In this document: one piece after another, positions 19,181 through 29,134 of the stretch
How the letters are laid out: every line of letters starts with the position of its first letter
Position numbering within the stretch: position 1 is the stretch's first letter
Origin: Chitinophagaceae bacterium
Lineage (GTDB): Bacteria > Bacteroidota > Bacteroidia > Chitinophagales > Chitinophagaceae
Assembly: GCA_016706055.1 (NCBI GenBank)
Contig: JADJKL010000002.1
Span: 62,001 to 126,000, forward strand
Direction: 5' to 3'
Length of the DNA stretch: 64,000 nucleotides
Notes under the pieces: generated by a model
What the model saw: the letters and a program-made list of their open reading frames with translations, nothing else
Database searches by the model: none
Told to the model about the DNA's origin: nothing
Translations under genes and position numbers: made by a program

Positions 19181-19852
19181 ATGCAATCAGTAATCGTTAC
19201 CGGCGCATCCGGCAATCTTGGCCGTGCAGTTGTTCAAAAATTTTTGGAAGAAAAATGGCAGGTTACAGGTACTGTAATTCCCGGCGACGATGTTGATTTG
19301 GATATTACCAACAACTCATTCGAAAAAGTAATAGCTGACCTGATGAGCGAAGAAGCTTCAATACAAACTATACAAACTGTTATACAGCAACAAGGAAAAA
19401 TTAATGCTGCTGTATTGACCGTAGGCGGTTTTGCAATGGGTTCAATAGCGGAAACAAAAACAACTGATATTACCAAACAGTATAAACTCAATTTTGAAAC
19501 AGCTTATAATATTGCACGGCCTGTTTTTATGCAAATGATGAAACAGGGTAGTGGTCGTTTGTTTTTAATTGGTTCTCAACCCGGAAAAGATATGCAAAGC
19601 AGTAAAGGCATGGTAGCGTATGGATTAAGCAAGTCACTTATTTTCCGGTTGGCAGAGCTGATGAATGAGGAAGCAAATGGAACCGATGTGATTGTTTGTG
19701 TTGTAATTCCTTCTACGATTGATACGCCACAAAATAGAAAATCTATGCCCGATGCCAATTTTAGTAAATGGATAACGCCACAAAAACTGGCTGATCTTAT
19801 TTATTCAAATTGTATGGCAACTGAAAATGTAAAACAGATTATCGAAGTATAG
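19181..19852 (+). CDS. Short-chain dehydrogenase/reductase
   Basis: A classical SDR of 223 aa. VTGASGNLG (residues 5-13) is the Rossmann TGxxxGxG cofactor loop, and the catalytic pair is Y147/K151 in AYGLSK. The protein is at the short end for SDRs (about 250 is usual) and has a short C-terminal substrate region. It should be a cytoplasmic NAD(P)-dependent oxidoreductase. The substrate is unknown and neighbours give no hint. It has its own -7 promoter box. Confidence 0.87.
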   Translation: MQSVIVTGASGNLGRAVVQKFLEEKWQVTGTVIPGDDVDLDITNNSFEKVIADLMSEEASIQTIQTVIQQQGKINAAVLTVGGFAMGSIAETKTTDITKQYKLNFETAYNIARPVFMQMMKQGSGRLFLIGSQPGKDMQSSKGMVAYGLSKSLIFRLAELMNEEANGTDVIVCVVIPSTIDTPQNRKSMPDANFSKWITPQKLADLIYSNCMATENVKQIIEV

Positions 19853-19916
19853 CTTACCTAATGCCAAATAAGATAATGCCTTTTCAGTAACTTGCGCCAC
19901 CAACATCAATAGTATT

Positions 19917-20318
19917 ATGCGTTACATGAAATGGATCGGTTTTGCGGCTGGAGTTTTATTAATTGCCTCTTGTTTTACGCCTTGGGTATTTATTGGTTCC
20001 AGAAATCTGACCATAAGTGGAATAGATGCAACTGGAACAAATTTTGGCAAACCCGGCTATTTTCATTTTCTATGTGCATTCTTTTTCCTCTTGTTTAATT
20101 TTATACCTAAAATATGGGCAAAGCGATCAAATCTTTTGGTAGCTGCATTGAATATAGCATGGGCTATCCGCAATTTCTTCGTAATAGCTGCCTGTCAGGG
20201 TGGCGAATGCCCAGAGAAAAAAACAGGCTTATACTTAGTTGTAGCTGCTTCTCTAATAATGTTGATAGCTACATTTTTTCCAAGTATTAGGATGTCCGTA
20301 GATCAAGACAAAAAATAA
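19917..20318 (+). CDS. Small four-helix membrane protein of unknown function
   Basis: A 133-aa hydrophobic protein with about four membrane helices: residues 5-22, about 47-65, 71-90 and 104-123. A short cysteine pair (CQGGEC) sits between the last two. I know no named family for it. It lies 64 nt after the SDR gene on the same strand and might share its transcript. The ordered hydrophobic pattern and normal codon use support a real gene. Confidence 0.65.
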   Translation: MRYMKWIGFAAGVLLIASCFTPWVFIGSRNLTISGIDATGTNFGKPGYFHFLCAFFFLLFNFIPKIWAKRSNLLVAALNIAWAIRNFFVIAACQGGECPEKKTGLYLVVAASLIMLIATFFPSIRMSVDQDKK

Positions 20319-20684
20319 ATAGCCCTATAGCTCATTTATTATGGAGGTTTAATAAATAAGTTATCCACAATTTGTTTAAATGTGCATATCATTTACTCAA
20401 TGATTAGTATTTTAGCGACCTACCTTCCTTTAAAATTTACTCCATCTGTTACCCATTGGAATATTTCTGTGCTTTAATGCAATGCATAACTGTGCGTAAC
20501 AGCGAAAAAAAACACCTATAAATGTTTTGTTTCCAATCAGCAGTTCTACATCTTTTTTCATCAAAAAGTTGTAGATAGCAGTTTTGCCATCTGATATTGC
20601 ACTTCCCATCCAATTCCTCTGAATGTCCGGGTATGAGAATTCTTATACCGTGAAAAATTAAATTTATTTATCTAAATATTTATT
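20319..20684 (+). other. 366-bp intergenic region with a leader hairpin
   Basis: No convincing ORF. It contains one sequence identical to the DnaA box TTATCCACA (20361-20369) and an almost perfect hairpin at 20545-20575 (arms TCTACATCTTTTT and AAAAAGTTGTAGA, one mismatch). It is the leader side of the next T9SS gene. I see nothing else. Confidence 0.5.
20545..20575. repeat. Inverted repeat in the leader of the T9SS gene
   Basis: Arms of 13 nt pair at 12 positions around a 5-nt loop, 110 nt upstream of the T9SS gene start. There is no U tract, so it is not a typical terminator. It could be an mRNA leader structure or an operator. Confidence 0.45.
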
Positions 20685-23600
20685 ATGAAGAAGATTTACA
20701 TGCTTTTGGTGACTATAATGATTGGACATTTTGCTTCCTCTCAAATTTTAGCTTGGGATTTTAATGGAGCAGCGGGAAATGAAACATCATTAGCATCAAC
20801 AACAACAAACGCAAACCTTGCTTCTTCTTCGGTAACAAGAGGGTCAGGCGTTGTCGCAACAGCACTAGCAAATGCTTTTAGTGCTAATAGCTGGGATAAT
20901 GCTTCATTGGCGGTTGCAATAACCAATAATGACTATTTTCAATTTACAGTTACCGTAAATACAGGCTTTACAGTTTCTCTATCAACACTAGATGCAGCTT
21001 CAGCAAATGAGAAAACTGGCCCAATGCATTCCAATGGCAATATAGTTTGGACGGATTTTCAACAGCCGGTATAAATATTGGATCAAGTATATCTTATACA
21101 TTAACAACAAGTAATGGAGATGCACAAGCACAAATTAATTTAAGTGGAATATCTGCTTTGCAAAATGTCCCTAATGGAACTGTCATTACAATTAGGTTAT
21201 ATGGATGGGGAGCTAGTGCTCCAGCTGGAACATTTGCGCTTGGCCGAATAAGCGGAAATGATTTAGCTATTGGAGGAACTACTGCGCCATCGGCTTGTTC
21301 CGGCATTCCTACAGGTCAAGCAGGGTTTGGTTCTATCACTCCAACATCAGTTACAGCCGATATTAATGTTACAGCCGGAACAGGCGGTACAGGTAGAGTA
21401 GTAAAAATAAATACTACAAATAGTTTTACAGATTTAACAGACGGTGATGACCCAACTGCTGATCTTCTTTATGTTAGTGGTGAGCAAGTCGTTTATAACG
21501 GAACAGGTACTGGTCCTTTTACTGTAACTGGTTTAACGGCTTCTACGACTTATTATTTAGGTGTATATGAATATAACTGTGCTTCGGGCAGATTTTATTT
21601 GAATCCGGCAGCTACAACTAGCTTTGCAACCGATGCAGCTTGTGTTGGTGTTCCATCTGTTCAGGCAGGTTTTGGCACAATTACACCTGCATCTACTTCG
21701 GCAGATGTAAATGTAACAGCAGGTACTGGCGGTGTTGGCCGTGTAGTAAAAGTAAATACAGCTAATAGTTTTACAAATATGACAGATGGTGATAATCCAA
21801 CTGCAGATCTTCTTTATGTCAGCGGTGAGCAAGTTGTTTATAACGGAACAGGTACTGGTCCATTCACTGTAACAGGTCTTGCTGCTTCTACTACTTATTA
21901 TCTGGGTGTGTATGAATACAATTGTGTGGTAGGAAGATTTTATTTGAATCCCGCTGCTACTACTAGCTTTATGACGGCTGCACCACCACCGCCTGGGTTG
22001 CAATTAACTGCGGCAAACACTAATTATCTAATTGATTTTGATAATACAGTTGCTGATGTAAACAATGGACAATATGCTGGTTCAGGTTTTACAACAGCAC
22101 CTGCTGTTGGACAACTAAATTCAAATGCTTGGGCATCCACAGGAATGAGTGATGGTGCTTCAACATTTGGCAGTTCATATATTGCAGGTGATTTTGCAAA
22201 AGGTACGTCAGCTGGTGGAGTTTCTTCCGGAGGTTTTTATGCATTTACGGTGGGTATAGGAAATAATGCAATGGGTGTTCAACCTACTGGTGCTGACTGG
22301 AATCCAGGCACAATAACATTAAGAATGCAGAATAAAACAGGTGGAGCTATTACTACGTTAGGAGTTTTGTACAAAATATTTGTATTGAATAATGAAGCAA
22401 GAGACAATTCATTTAATTTTTCTTATTCAACTGATAATACTTCTTATACACCGGTTGCCGCAATGGATTACACTTCTGCATTAGCTGCAGATGGTTCGCC
22501 GGCATGGAAAGGTAATTTACGTTCACTTTCTTTAACTGGGTTATCAGTTGCCGATGGCGATTTTATTTACATACGTTGGTCAGGCGTTAATATAGGTGGT
22601 AGTGGTAGTCAAGACGAATTTGCATTAGATGATATTTCAATTGTGGCAAATCCAACAACTGTTTTTCCTTCTGCTGGAAGTAGTATTGACGAAGCAATTA
22701 TTACAGGCGATGTAACTCTTTCTTCCAATTTATCAATTGCTAATTCGTTAGCACTAAATGGCGGTAAGGTTTTTCTTGGAGACTACGATCTTTCGTTGGT
22801 AAATTTCGAATCTACTGCCTTAAAGTCTTATTCAGATAATTCATATGTAGTTACAAACGGAACAGGTTCTTTCAAAAGAGGTGTTCAAGAAGATACTTAT
22901 TATGCATTTCCAATAGGGAACACAGCAAACCTTCAGCTTGCTCAAATTGATTTCACAGTAGGTCTAACAGGTGGCAGTTCAGCTCTTAATACACTTTCTA
23001 GCAAGTTTATTAATGGTAGTGGAGGAGCCAATGGTTTACCTTTATCAGAATCTGGCGATAATATTCAAAAGACTTCCGGTTACGGCTACTGGGAAGTTAA
23101 CGCCGAGTTCCCTAGTCCCAATGAATACAAAGGTACATTTACAGCTAAAGGATTTGTTGATATAATTGATTATACAAAACTTCATTTAGTGAAAAGGGAT
23201 AATAGTGCTTCGCCTTGGGTATTGAACGGAAACCATACTACAACAACCGGAAGTAATAGTTTGGCAGTATTAGAAAGAACAGGTATTTCAGGGTTTTCAC
23301 AATTTGGAGTAGGTGGCCAGAATAATGTTTCGTTGCCTGTAAAATTTGTTGATGTAAGTGCTGCAAAATCTGGATCTGCTATTAGAATTGCATGGAGTAA
23401 TCTTACGGAGTTAAATATTACTGACTACAAAGTAGAACGATCTGCGAATGGTCAGCAATTTACTGCTATCAATACACAAAATGCAATGCGAAATGATGGT
23501 GGCAAAGCTATCTATTCACAAATTGATGCTTCTCCAATTTCGGGTGTTAGTTATTACCGGATCAGTGCAACAGAACTTGACGGTAAGAAGTTCTATAGCA

Positions 23601-23890
23601 TTATTGTGAAAGTAGATACCCGTCAATCAAATACAACTGATATTAATCTTTATCCGAATCCGGTTAGAGACGGACAGTTTGTAATGCAAATACCGGAATT
23701 GAATGCAGGCAAATATAAAATTCAGGTATTTAATGCAGTAGGTCAGCAAGTATTAACACAAACAATTGAGCATTTAGGTGGATTTGCTATTCGTTCTGTT
23801 CAGTTGCCGTCTGGTTCTGCACCTGGTGTTTATACATTGATTCTTGCAGACGAAGCTGTGAAAATGACTAAAGCATTTTTGGTTCAATAG
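20685..23890 (+). CDS. Secreted T9SS-cargo protein with duplicated Fn3-like domain (frameshifted)
   Basis: About 1069 aa once one missing A near 21023-21024 is restored, which converts the run to TGPNAFQWQYSLDGFSTAG. As read, the frame breaks into 20685-21074 and 21047-23890. The N-terminus is a signal peptide (MKKIYMLLVTIMIGHFASSQ). A jelly-roll-like domain with FALGRISGNDLAIGG follows, then two near-identical domains of about 115 aa, a lamin-tail-like segment, a beta domain with SFKRGVQEDTYYAFPIGN, and LPVKFVDVSAAKSG leading to a T9SS type A sorting domain (INLYPNPVRDGQF). It is probably exported across the outer membrane. No catalytic motif is seen. Confidence 0.8.
21298..21985 (+). repeat. 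Tandem duplication of a 115-residue domain
   Basis: Two direct copies of about 344 bp (about 21298-21640 and 21642-21985) encode near-identical domains. LLYVSGEQVVYNGTGTGPF is present unchanged in both. Synonymous differences between copies are frequent, so the duplication is old and protein sequence is under selection or gene conversion. Confidence 0.85.
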
Positions 23891-23943
23891 AATCAAATTG
23901 TAGTTAGTCAGTTTATTTTGTAAATAGGAAAACCAAGATATAT

Positions 23944-23979
23944 AAATCCGTTTCGCTAAATGCGGGGCGGATTTTTTTT
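23944..23979 (+). terminator. Rho-independent terminator after the T9SS gene
   Basis: A 13-bp stem, AAATCCGTTTCGC / GCGGGGCGGATTT with three G-U pairs, a 5-nt loop and at least five T. Confidence 0.8.
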
Positions 23980-24694
23980 ATCCTTCAAACAGTTTAGCTA
24001 TACCAAATGCTGCACCAGCTGCAACTGCACCAATCAGCATTACTTTCAAAGCTCCCCACCATACATTAACACCAGTAATTTTGCTTTTGAAAAATCCGAA
24101 TATAAATAAGCAGAACAATGTAACAACTACTGATATTTTTAGTGCCTCAATTGGTGTATCAATAAAAAAATAAGGACTTAATGGAACAATGCCACCAACG
24201 ATATACGAGATCCCAATATTTAATGCAGACTTTGTGGCTCTTTTCGGATCAGGTTTATCTAATCCTAATTCATATTTCATCATAAAATCAACCCATTGCT
24301 TTTTATCTTGCGAAATTTCTTGAGTGGCTTTTTCCTGTAACTCCGGGCTTAACCCAATACCAGCAAAGAATTCTTTTGTTTCTTCAATTTCCCTTTCTCT
24401 TAGGTTTTCAATTTCATAATATTCTCTTTTTTCTTCACTATAATAATGATCTTGTTCTGTTTTACCAGACAGATAACCACCTAATCCCATTGCAATAGAT
24501 CCGGCTGCAACTTCTGCAATACCAGCAATTACAATAATATCTGTGGAATTAACGGCACCGCTTAATCCGGCGGCTAAAGCAAACGGGACAGTAAGTCCAT
24601 CACTCATTCCAATTACAATATCTCGTAAGGCATCACTACTTTTTAAATGCTGCTCCTGATGTGGGTTTCTGTCGTGGTGAAGATGAGTATCCAT
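23978..24694 (-). CDS. VIT1/CCC1-type iron/manganese transporter
   Basis: A 238-aa membrane protein. A His-rich N-terminus (MDTHLHHDRNPHQEQHLK) precedes the family signature DIVIGMSDGLTVPFALAAGLSGA, whose Asp and Met line the metal path. Helix 2 carries AEVAAGSIAMGLGGYLSGKTEQDHY, and the cytoplasmic domain between helices 2 and 3 is rich in Glu (EEKREYYEIENLREREIEETKEFF) as in metal-binding VIT domains. It probably exports Fe2+ or Mn2+. It is a single gene, convergent with the T9SS gene. Confidence 0.88.
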   Translation of the reverse strand: MDTHLHHDRNPHQEQHLKSSDALRDIVIGMSDGLTVPFALAAGLSGAVNSTDIIVIAGIAEVAAGSIAMGLGGYLSGKTEQDHYYSEEKREYYEIENLREREIEETKEFFAGIGLSPELQEKATQEISQDKKQWVDFMMKYELGLDKPDPKRATKSALNIGISYIVGGIVPLSPYFFIDTPIEALKISVVVTLFCLFIFGFFKSKITGVNVWWGALKVMLIGAVAAGAAFGIAKLFEG

Positions 24695-24773
24695 GAATTG
24701 AAGATACTTAAATGTATAAATGAAAAAATCGCTACTTGTCAGGGTAACGGTTGATCTTAATTAGTTTTTATTA

Positions 24774-26008
24774 TTAATCTAATATTGAAAGACTTTCACC
24801 GATTATCTCCACACACTCAACTATCTGTTTTTTACTAATAACAAGCGGAGGTGCAAAACGAATCCTGTCGCCATGTGTAGGCTTAGCAAGCAATCCATTT
24901 TCTTTCATTTGCATACACAAGTCCCATGCAGCATTAGGATTAGCATGTTTAATAATAATAGCATTCAGTAAACCTTTGCCTCTAATTATAGAAATATGTT
25001 TTGATTGTAGTGCTGCCAGTTCAGCTCTTAATAGTTCACCAAGTGCTGATGCGTTTTCAGCCATGTTCTCATCTTTCAGAATTTGCAATGCTACCATTGC
25101 TATTTTACAGGCCAACGGATTTCCACCATAAGTAGAACCATGTTCTCCCGGTTTTATGGTCAGCATTATTTCATCATCAGCCAATACAGCACTTACCGGA
25201 AGCATACCACCACTTAATGCTTTACCAAGTATCAAAATATCCGGTCGAACATTCTCATGATCACAAGCTAACATCTTACCAGTTCTTGCCAAGCCAGTTT
25301 GTATTTCATCACCCATAAATAACACATTGGCTTCTTCGCAAAGTTGTTTTGCTTTAGCTAAATAACCTTCATCTGGTATCAATACTCCGGCTTCACCTTG
25401 TATTGGTTCTACTAAAAAGCCAGCGACATTTTTATCTGCTAAAGCTTCAGCCAATGCATTGGTATCATTGTATGGAATTGAAATGAAACCTGGAGTATAA
25501 GCACCAAAGTTTCTCTTTGCATCCGGATCGCTGCTAAAAGAAATGATGGTTGTGGTTCGTCCATGAAAATTACCGTCGCATACAATAATAACAGCTTTGT
25601 TTTCTTCAATGCCTTTTACTTCGTAAGCCCATTTACGACATAGTTTAATAGCTGTTTCCACTGCTTCAGCACCCGTATTCATCGGTAACACTTTGTCGTA
25701 TCCAAAATATTCAGTGATGTATTTTGCATATTCGCCTAGCTGGTCACTTTGAAATGCACGGCTGGTTAATGTTAACTTTGTGCTTGTTCAATTAAAGCTT
25801 CCACTAGTTTTGGGTGACAATGACCTTGGTTTAGTGCAGAGTAGCCGCTTAAAAAATCAAAATACTGTTTGCCATCTACATCCCACACATAAACCCCTTT
25901 ACCCTTTTTTAATACCACTGGCAGCGGATGATAATTGTGTGCCCCGTATTTTTCTTCAAGGTCATTAAAATATTGAGTAGTTGATGTCATATCAATTGTT
26001 GTTTGCAT
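24774..26008 (-). CDS. rocD: Ornithine aminotransferase (frameshifted)
   Basis: Converts ornithine and 2-oxoglutarate to glutamate-5-semialdehyde and glutamate with PLP, linking arginine and proline metabolism. It starts MQTTIDMTSTTQYFNDLEEKYGAHNYHPLP. Later VLPMNTGAEAVETAIKLCRKW, FLVEPIQGEAGV, FMGDEIQTGLARTGK and the PLP-lysine segment ILGKALSGGMLPVSA fit class III aminotransferases. The frame breaks after EALIEQAQ because one base is missing in the T run at 25777-25779. Restored, it reads KLTLTSRAFQSDQLGEYAKY and gives about 411 aa, full length. Confidence 0.9.
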
Positions 26009-26239
26009 AAAAAATAAGTGAGTGAGATAAATAGATTAGAAAAGTAACCGGTAATTAGTTTACCGGGCAACAATAGATAATCATCGATGGTTAAGCAGAT
26101 CAAGATTCTGCCGGAGGAATGATATTTTTGATTGTTGTTTGATGGGTGCAAGGTACAAAAAAATATTGAGACGTTTATTTATTGTAAGGTTGATAGGAGA
26201 ATAATTGAAATGAAGTAAATTGTTGTCAAAATTATTACA

Positions 26240-26725
26240 ATGTCATATACAGTGCCTGTTGAAACAAGGATTGGTCATGTGCATTTAAAAGTAAGTGATC
26301 TTGAAAAGTCGTTAACTTTTTACCGGGATTTGCTTGGATTTGAAGTGCAGCAATATTATGGAGATAGTGCTGCATTTATTTCCGCAGGCGGTTATCATCA
26401 TCATATTGGATTAAATACATGGCACAGCAAGAATGCAGGACCTGCACCTGTAAAAGCACCGGGTTTATTTCACACGGCTATTTTATATCCAACACGGAAA
26501 GATCTTGCCATAATTCTTAAACGATTAATGGAAGCTGATTATCCGCTAACAGGCGCAGCCGATCATGGAGTTTCCGAAGCAATATATTTGGATGATCCGG
26601 ATAAAAATGGAGTAGAGTTGTATTGGGATAAACCAAAAGACCAATGGCCAGTGGATGCAAATGGGAATTTGCAAATGGTAACTGAACGACTCGACCTCGA
26701 TGAATTGTTGCTTTTAGCCGACTGA
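26240..26725 (+). CDS. VOC-family dioxygenase/glyoxalase-like protein
   Basis: 161 aa with two vicinal-oxygen-chelate modules. Likely metal ligands are His in IGHVHLKVSD, His in GLFHTAILYP and Glu in GVELYWD, the pattern of catechol 2,3-dioxygenase-like proteins. SLTFYRDLLGFEV is the classic first-module helix. Substrate unknown. Its last 12 nt overlap the end of the convergent ispE gene. Confidence 0.85.
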   Translation: MSYTVPVETRIGHVHLKVSDLEKSLTFYRDLLGFEVQQYYGDSAAFISAGGYHHHIGLNTWHSKNAGPAPVKAPGLFHTAILYPTRKDLAIILKRLMEADYPLTGAADHGVSEAIYLDDPDKNGVELYWDKPKDQWPVDANGNLQMVTERLDLDELLLLAD

Positions 26726-27541
26726 TCTTTTAATAAAATAATGAGCAGGGAAGGAGTGAGCAATTATTTTATCCTTTTCAAAAATGCCATAAACCGTACT
26801 GCCGCTTCCACTCATGGATGCATAGATGGCTCCAAGATTATATAGTGCTGTTTTTATATCAGCAATCTCTTTGTTTTCCGCAAATACTACTTTCTCAAAA
26901 TCATTTGTCAACTGATTTTTCCAACTCGCAATTGGTTGATTGATTATTTCCTTTAATGATGTTGAAGGAATGGCAGGAGTAATGTTTGAAAAAGCTTTAC
27001 CTGTATCTATATGAATTCCGGGATTAACTATCATGATATTATAATCAGAAAGATTAACTGGATTCTCTTCTAATTTTTCACCTTGACCAGTAGCAGAGCA
27101 TGGTTTGTTTATAAGAAAGAATGGACAATCACTTCCTAATTGTAATGCATAAGCCGCCATCTTTTCTTTCGATAGATTTAGTTGTCCGATTTCATTCAGA
27201 GCTTTTATTGTAAACGCCGCATCTGCACTGCCTCCGCCGAGTCCTGCACCAGATGGAATTACTTTATGCAAATGAATTGATATTGGTGGAAATTGTGGAT
27301 AGTCTTTCTTTAATAAGTTATAAGCTTTTATACATAAGTTGGATTCAATAGTTCCCTGAACAGAAATACCACTTGTTGTGAGGTGAATAGATGAGTCGCC
27401 TTCCTTGTTTCCCGGAATAATTTCTAATGCATCGGTTAAAGTAAAAGGGTAAAAGAATGTTTCGATATCATGATAGCCATCACTTCTTTTGCGAAGTATA
27501 TGCAGACCAAGATTTATTTTACAATTTGGAAAGAGAATCAT
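26714..27541 (-). CDS. ispE: 4-diphosphocytidyl-2-C-methyl-D-erythritol kinase
   Basis: A GHMP kinase of 275 aa that phosphorylates CDP-ME in the non-mevalonate isoprenoid pathway. The opening FPNCKINLGLHILRKRSDGYHDIETFF, the GHMP ATP loop IPSGAGLGGGSADAAF (about residues 90-106) and the C-terminal ASMSGSGSTVYGIF are diagnostic. It sits downstream of the bifunctional nuclease gene, 34 nt away, so the two may be co-transcribed. Confidence 0.95.
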   Translation of the reverse strand: MILFPNCKINLGLHILRKRSDGYHDIETFFYPFTLTDALEIIPGNKEGDSSIHLTTSGISVQGTIESNLCIKAYNLLKKDYPQFPPISIHLHKVIPSGAGLGGGSADAAFTIKALNEIGQLNLSKEKMAAYALQLGSDCPFFLINKPCSATGQGEKLEENPVNLSDYNIMIVNPGIHIDTGKAFSNITPAIPSTSLKEIINQPIASWKNQLTNDFEKVVFAENKEIADIKTALYNLGAIYASMSGSGSTVYGIFEKDKIIAHSFPAHYFIKRSVG

Positions 27542-27575
27542 TGGTAAAGGCTGTCGGTAAACTGAAAATGCGGAA

Positions 27576-28184
27576 CTATTTTTTCTTGTTCCTGCTGTTT
27601 ATTTCGTCCCGGATGGCAATGGCACGGATATAATCTTCAGTATCCAGCACCTCATTCAGAATATTGTTTAATTCTTCTATGGTCATAGTTTTAAGGTCCT
27701 CGTTGCCGGTCGGTCTGTCATCTTCTATTAATACTTCTTTCTTAGTCTTTTTCTTCTTGCCTTTTGTTTCGGTGTCTTCCATTAAAATGCCTGCACTTTC
27801 TAAAATATTCTCGTAGGTATAAATAGGGCAGCCGAAACGTACAGCTAAAGCAATGGCATCAGAAGTTCTGGAATCAATCTCCACTGTATCATTTTCTGTA
27901 GAGCAAACCAATTTGGAGTAAAAAATGCCTTCTTGCAAATCACAGATATTTATTTCATGTAAATCAATGGCAAATGCATTCATGAAATTTTTCATCAGGT
28001 CATGGGTCAATGGACGGCTTGGCTGCATTTTTTCTAGTGCAACAGCAATTGCCTGCGCTTCGAAACCACCGATTACAATCGGTAATCTTCTCAGTCCGTT
28101 TACTTCGCCCAGTACAACAGCGTAAGAATGTGTCTGTGTAATGCTATGCGATAAAGCCACTATTTCCAGTTCAATCTTCTTCAT
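27576..28184 (-). CDS. Bifunctional nuclease family protein (DUF151) with C-terminal UVR-like motif
   Basis: About 202 aa. The DUF151 domain fills roughly the first 130 residues (VLGEVNGLRRLPIVIGGFEAQAIAVALE, then SRTSDAIALAVRFGCPIYT). A charged KKKKTKKE linker follows, then MTIEELNNILNEVLDTEDYIRAIAIRDEINSR, a UVR-like helical motif. Family members have reported DNase/RNase activity. I start at the Met at 28184, three codons inside the longest frame. A minus-strand TAAATTCG just upstream could be its -7 element, although it overlaps the start region closely. Confidence 0.85.
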   Translation of the reverse strand: MKKIELEIVALSHSITQTHSYAVVLGEVNGLRRLPIVIGGFEAQAIAVALEKMQPSRPLTHDLMKNFMNAFAIDLHEINICDLQEGIFYSKLVCSTENDTVEIDSRTSDAIALAVRFGCPIYTYENILESAGILMEDTETKGKKKKTKKEVLIEDDRPTGNEDLKTMTIEELNNILNEVLDTEDYIRAIAIRDEINSRNKKK

Positions 28185-28307
28185 AGAAGCCACGAATTTA
28201 CACCATAAGTTTCAATGGATTAAACTTTTAGCAGTATAAAATAACTGAAAAAATGTAGAAAAATTAATGGCAAATCCGGTGAAAATGACTAATAATTCAG
28301 CAGCTTA

Positions 28308-29006
28308 TCACTTCTGTTTGTATTCGCTGAGATCAAAATAGCTGCTGGTTTCTCCGGGTTCAATCTTATACGCCATAATCATTGTGTTTTCGTTGTTGGC
28401 GGATTTCGATTTGTATGCCAGCACAATTTTATAGCCCATTACAGCCGGTTGAATATTCATAAAACTATAATCCCTTGCATTCATATAAGAATGCTTGTTA
28501 CTCACTAAAGTGCTCACTTGATATATATCGCCTTCTTTGGTTTTCATCTCACCACTATATTCTTTACAGGGAATTTGTAGAATCTGTCCTGTCTTTTTAA
28601 AGTTTGACAACGTAAATTCAATTCCGGCGTTTCTGCTGCCCAACTTTTCTATGCTGTATGTTTTTTTTCGCACATCTAATATATAAAATACACTGTCTTT
28701 AAAATCTGCAATCATACTGTTTTCAAAAACTTCGTTTTCCTTATAGCCCGGCATAAACATGTTGAAGCGCATCTGGTTCTCTCCAAAAATGATAAACATA
28801 GAATCTTTTTCAGAAGGATCATCAGAGGTCATTCTATATTTAATGATACCGTTAAATTTTGTCAGTGTATCTGGAAATGTATCGTCAGAAGTGTAATCGC
28901 TGGAAATTGCAGTCTTCGCCTTTTCTTTAGCTTTCTGCTTTCTGCTTTGTGCATTGGCTGCATTTATAGTCATGAATACAAATAAGAGAATCAATATATT
29001 TTTCAT
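28308..29006 (-). CDS. DUF4412 domain protein, exported
   Basis: 232 aa, starting with a signal peptide (MKNILILLFVFMTINAANAQS) and a basic stretch RKQKAKEKAK. The body fits DUF4412: FNGIIKYRMTSDD, DSMFIIFGENQMRFNM, DFKDSVFYILDVRKKTYSI, then a predicted beta-barrel-like or LolA-like scaffold that ends YKIEPGETSSYFDLSEYK. The family is common in Bacteroidota and is periplasmic by its signal; the function is unknown. It lies downstream of etfA behind a strong terminator, so it is probably transcribed separately. Confidence 0.75.
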   Translation of the reverse strand: MKNILILLFVFMTINAANAQSRKQKAKEKAKTAISSDYTSDDTFPDTLTKFNGIIKYRMTSDDPSEKDSMFIIFGENQMRFNMFMPGYKENEVFENSMIADFKDSVFYILDVRKKTYSIEKLGSRNAGIEFTLSNFKKTGQILQIPCKEYSGEMKTKEGDIYQVSTLVSNKHSYMNARDYSFMNIQPAVMGYKIVLAYKSKSANNENTMIMAYKIEPGETSSYFDLSEYKQK

Positions 29007-29044
29007 AGATGGGTGGTTTTATAACTTACACAAGTTGGCAATAA

Positions 29045-29074
29045 AAAACCACAAACGCAATAGTTTGTGGTTTT
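29045..29074 (-). terminator. Rho-independent terminator of etfBA
   Basis: Perfect 12-bp stem AAAACCACAAAC / GTTTGTGGTTTT with a 6-nt loop. On the minus strand it is followed by TTTTTTAT, and it ends the etfBA transcript. Confidence 0.88.
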
Positions 29075-29090
29075 GAATTAATAATTTAGT

Positions 29091-29125
29091 CCGGGGGCGG
29101 GGGCCCCGCGGGCCCCCCGGGGCCC
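29091..29125. other. 35-nt uninterrupted G/C block
   Basis: Every base from 29091 to 29125 is G or C, in runs such as GGGGG and CCCCCC with repeated GGGCCC, in otherwise AT-rich surroundings. It lies 10 nt after the etfA stop. It is nearly self-complementary. An assembly or consensus artefact is likely; see findings. Confidence 0.8.
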
Positions 29126-29134
29126 AGTAGTTAC

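Noticed and set aside
20361..20369. Exact DnaA box TTATCCACA, possible replication origin
   Set aside because: Only one perfect box is present, and no dnaA, dnaN or AT-rich unwinding repeats are near. A single 9-mer is expected by chance in AT-rich DNA.
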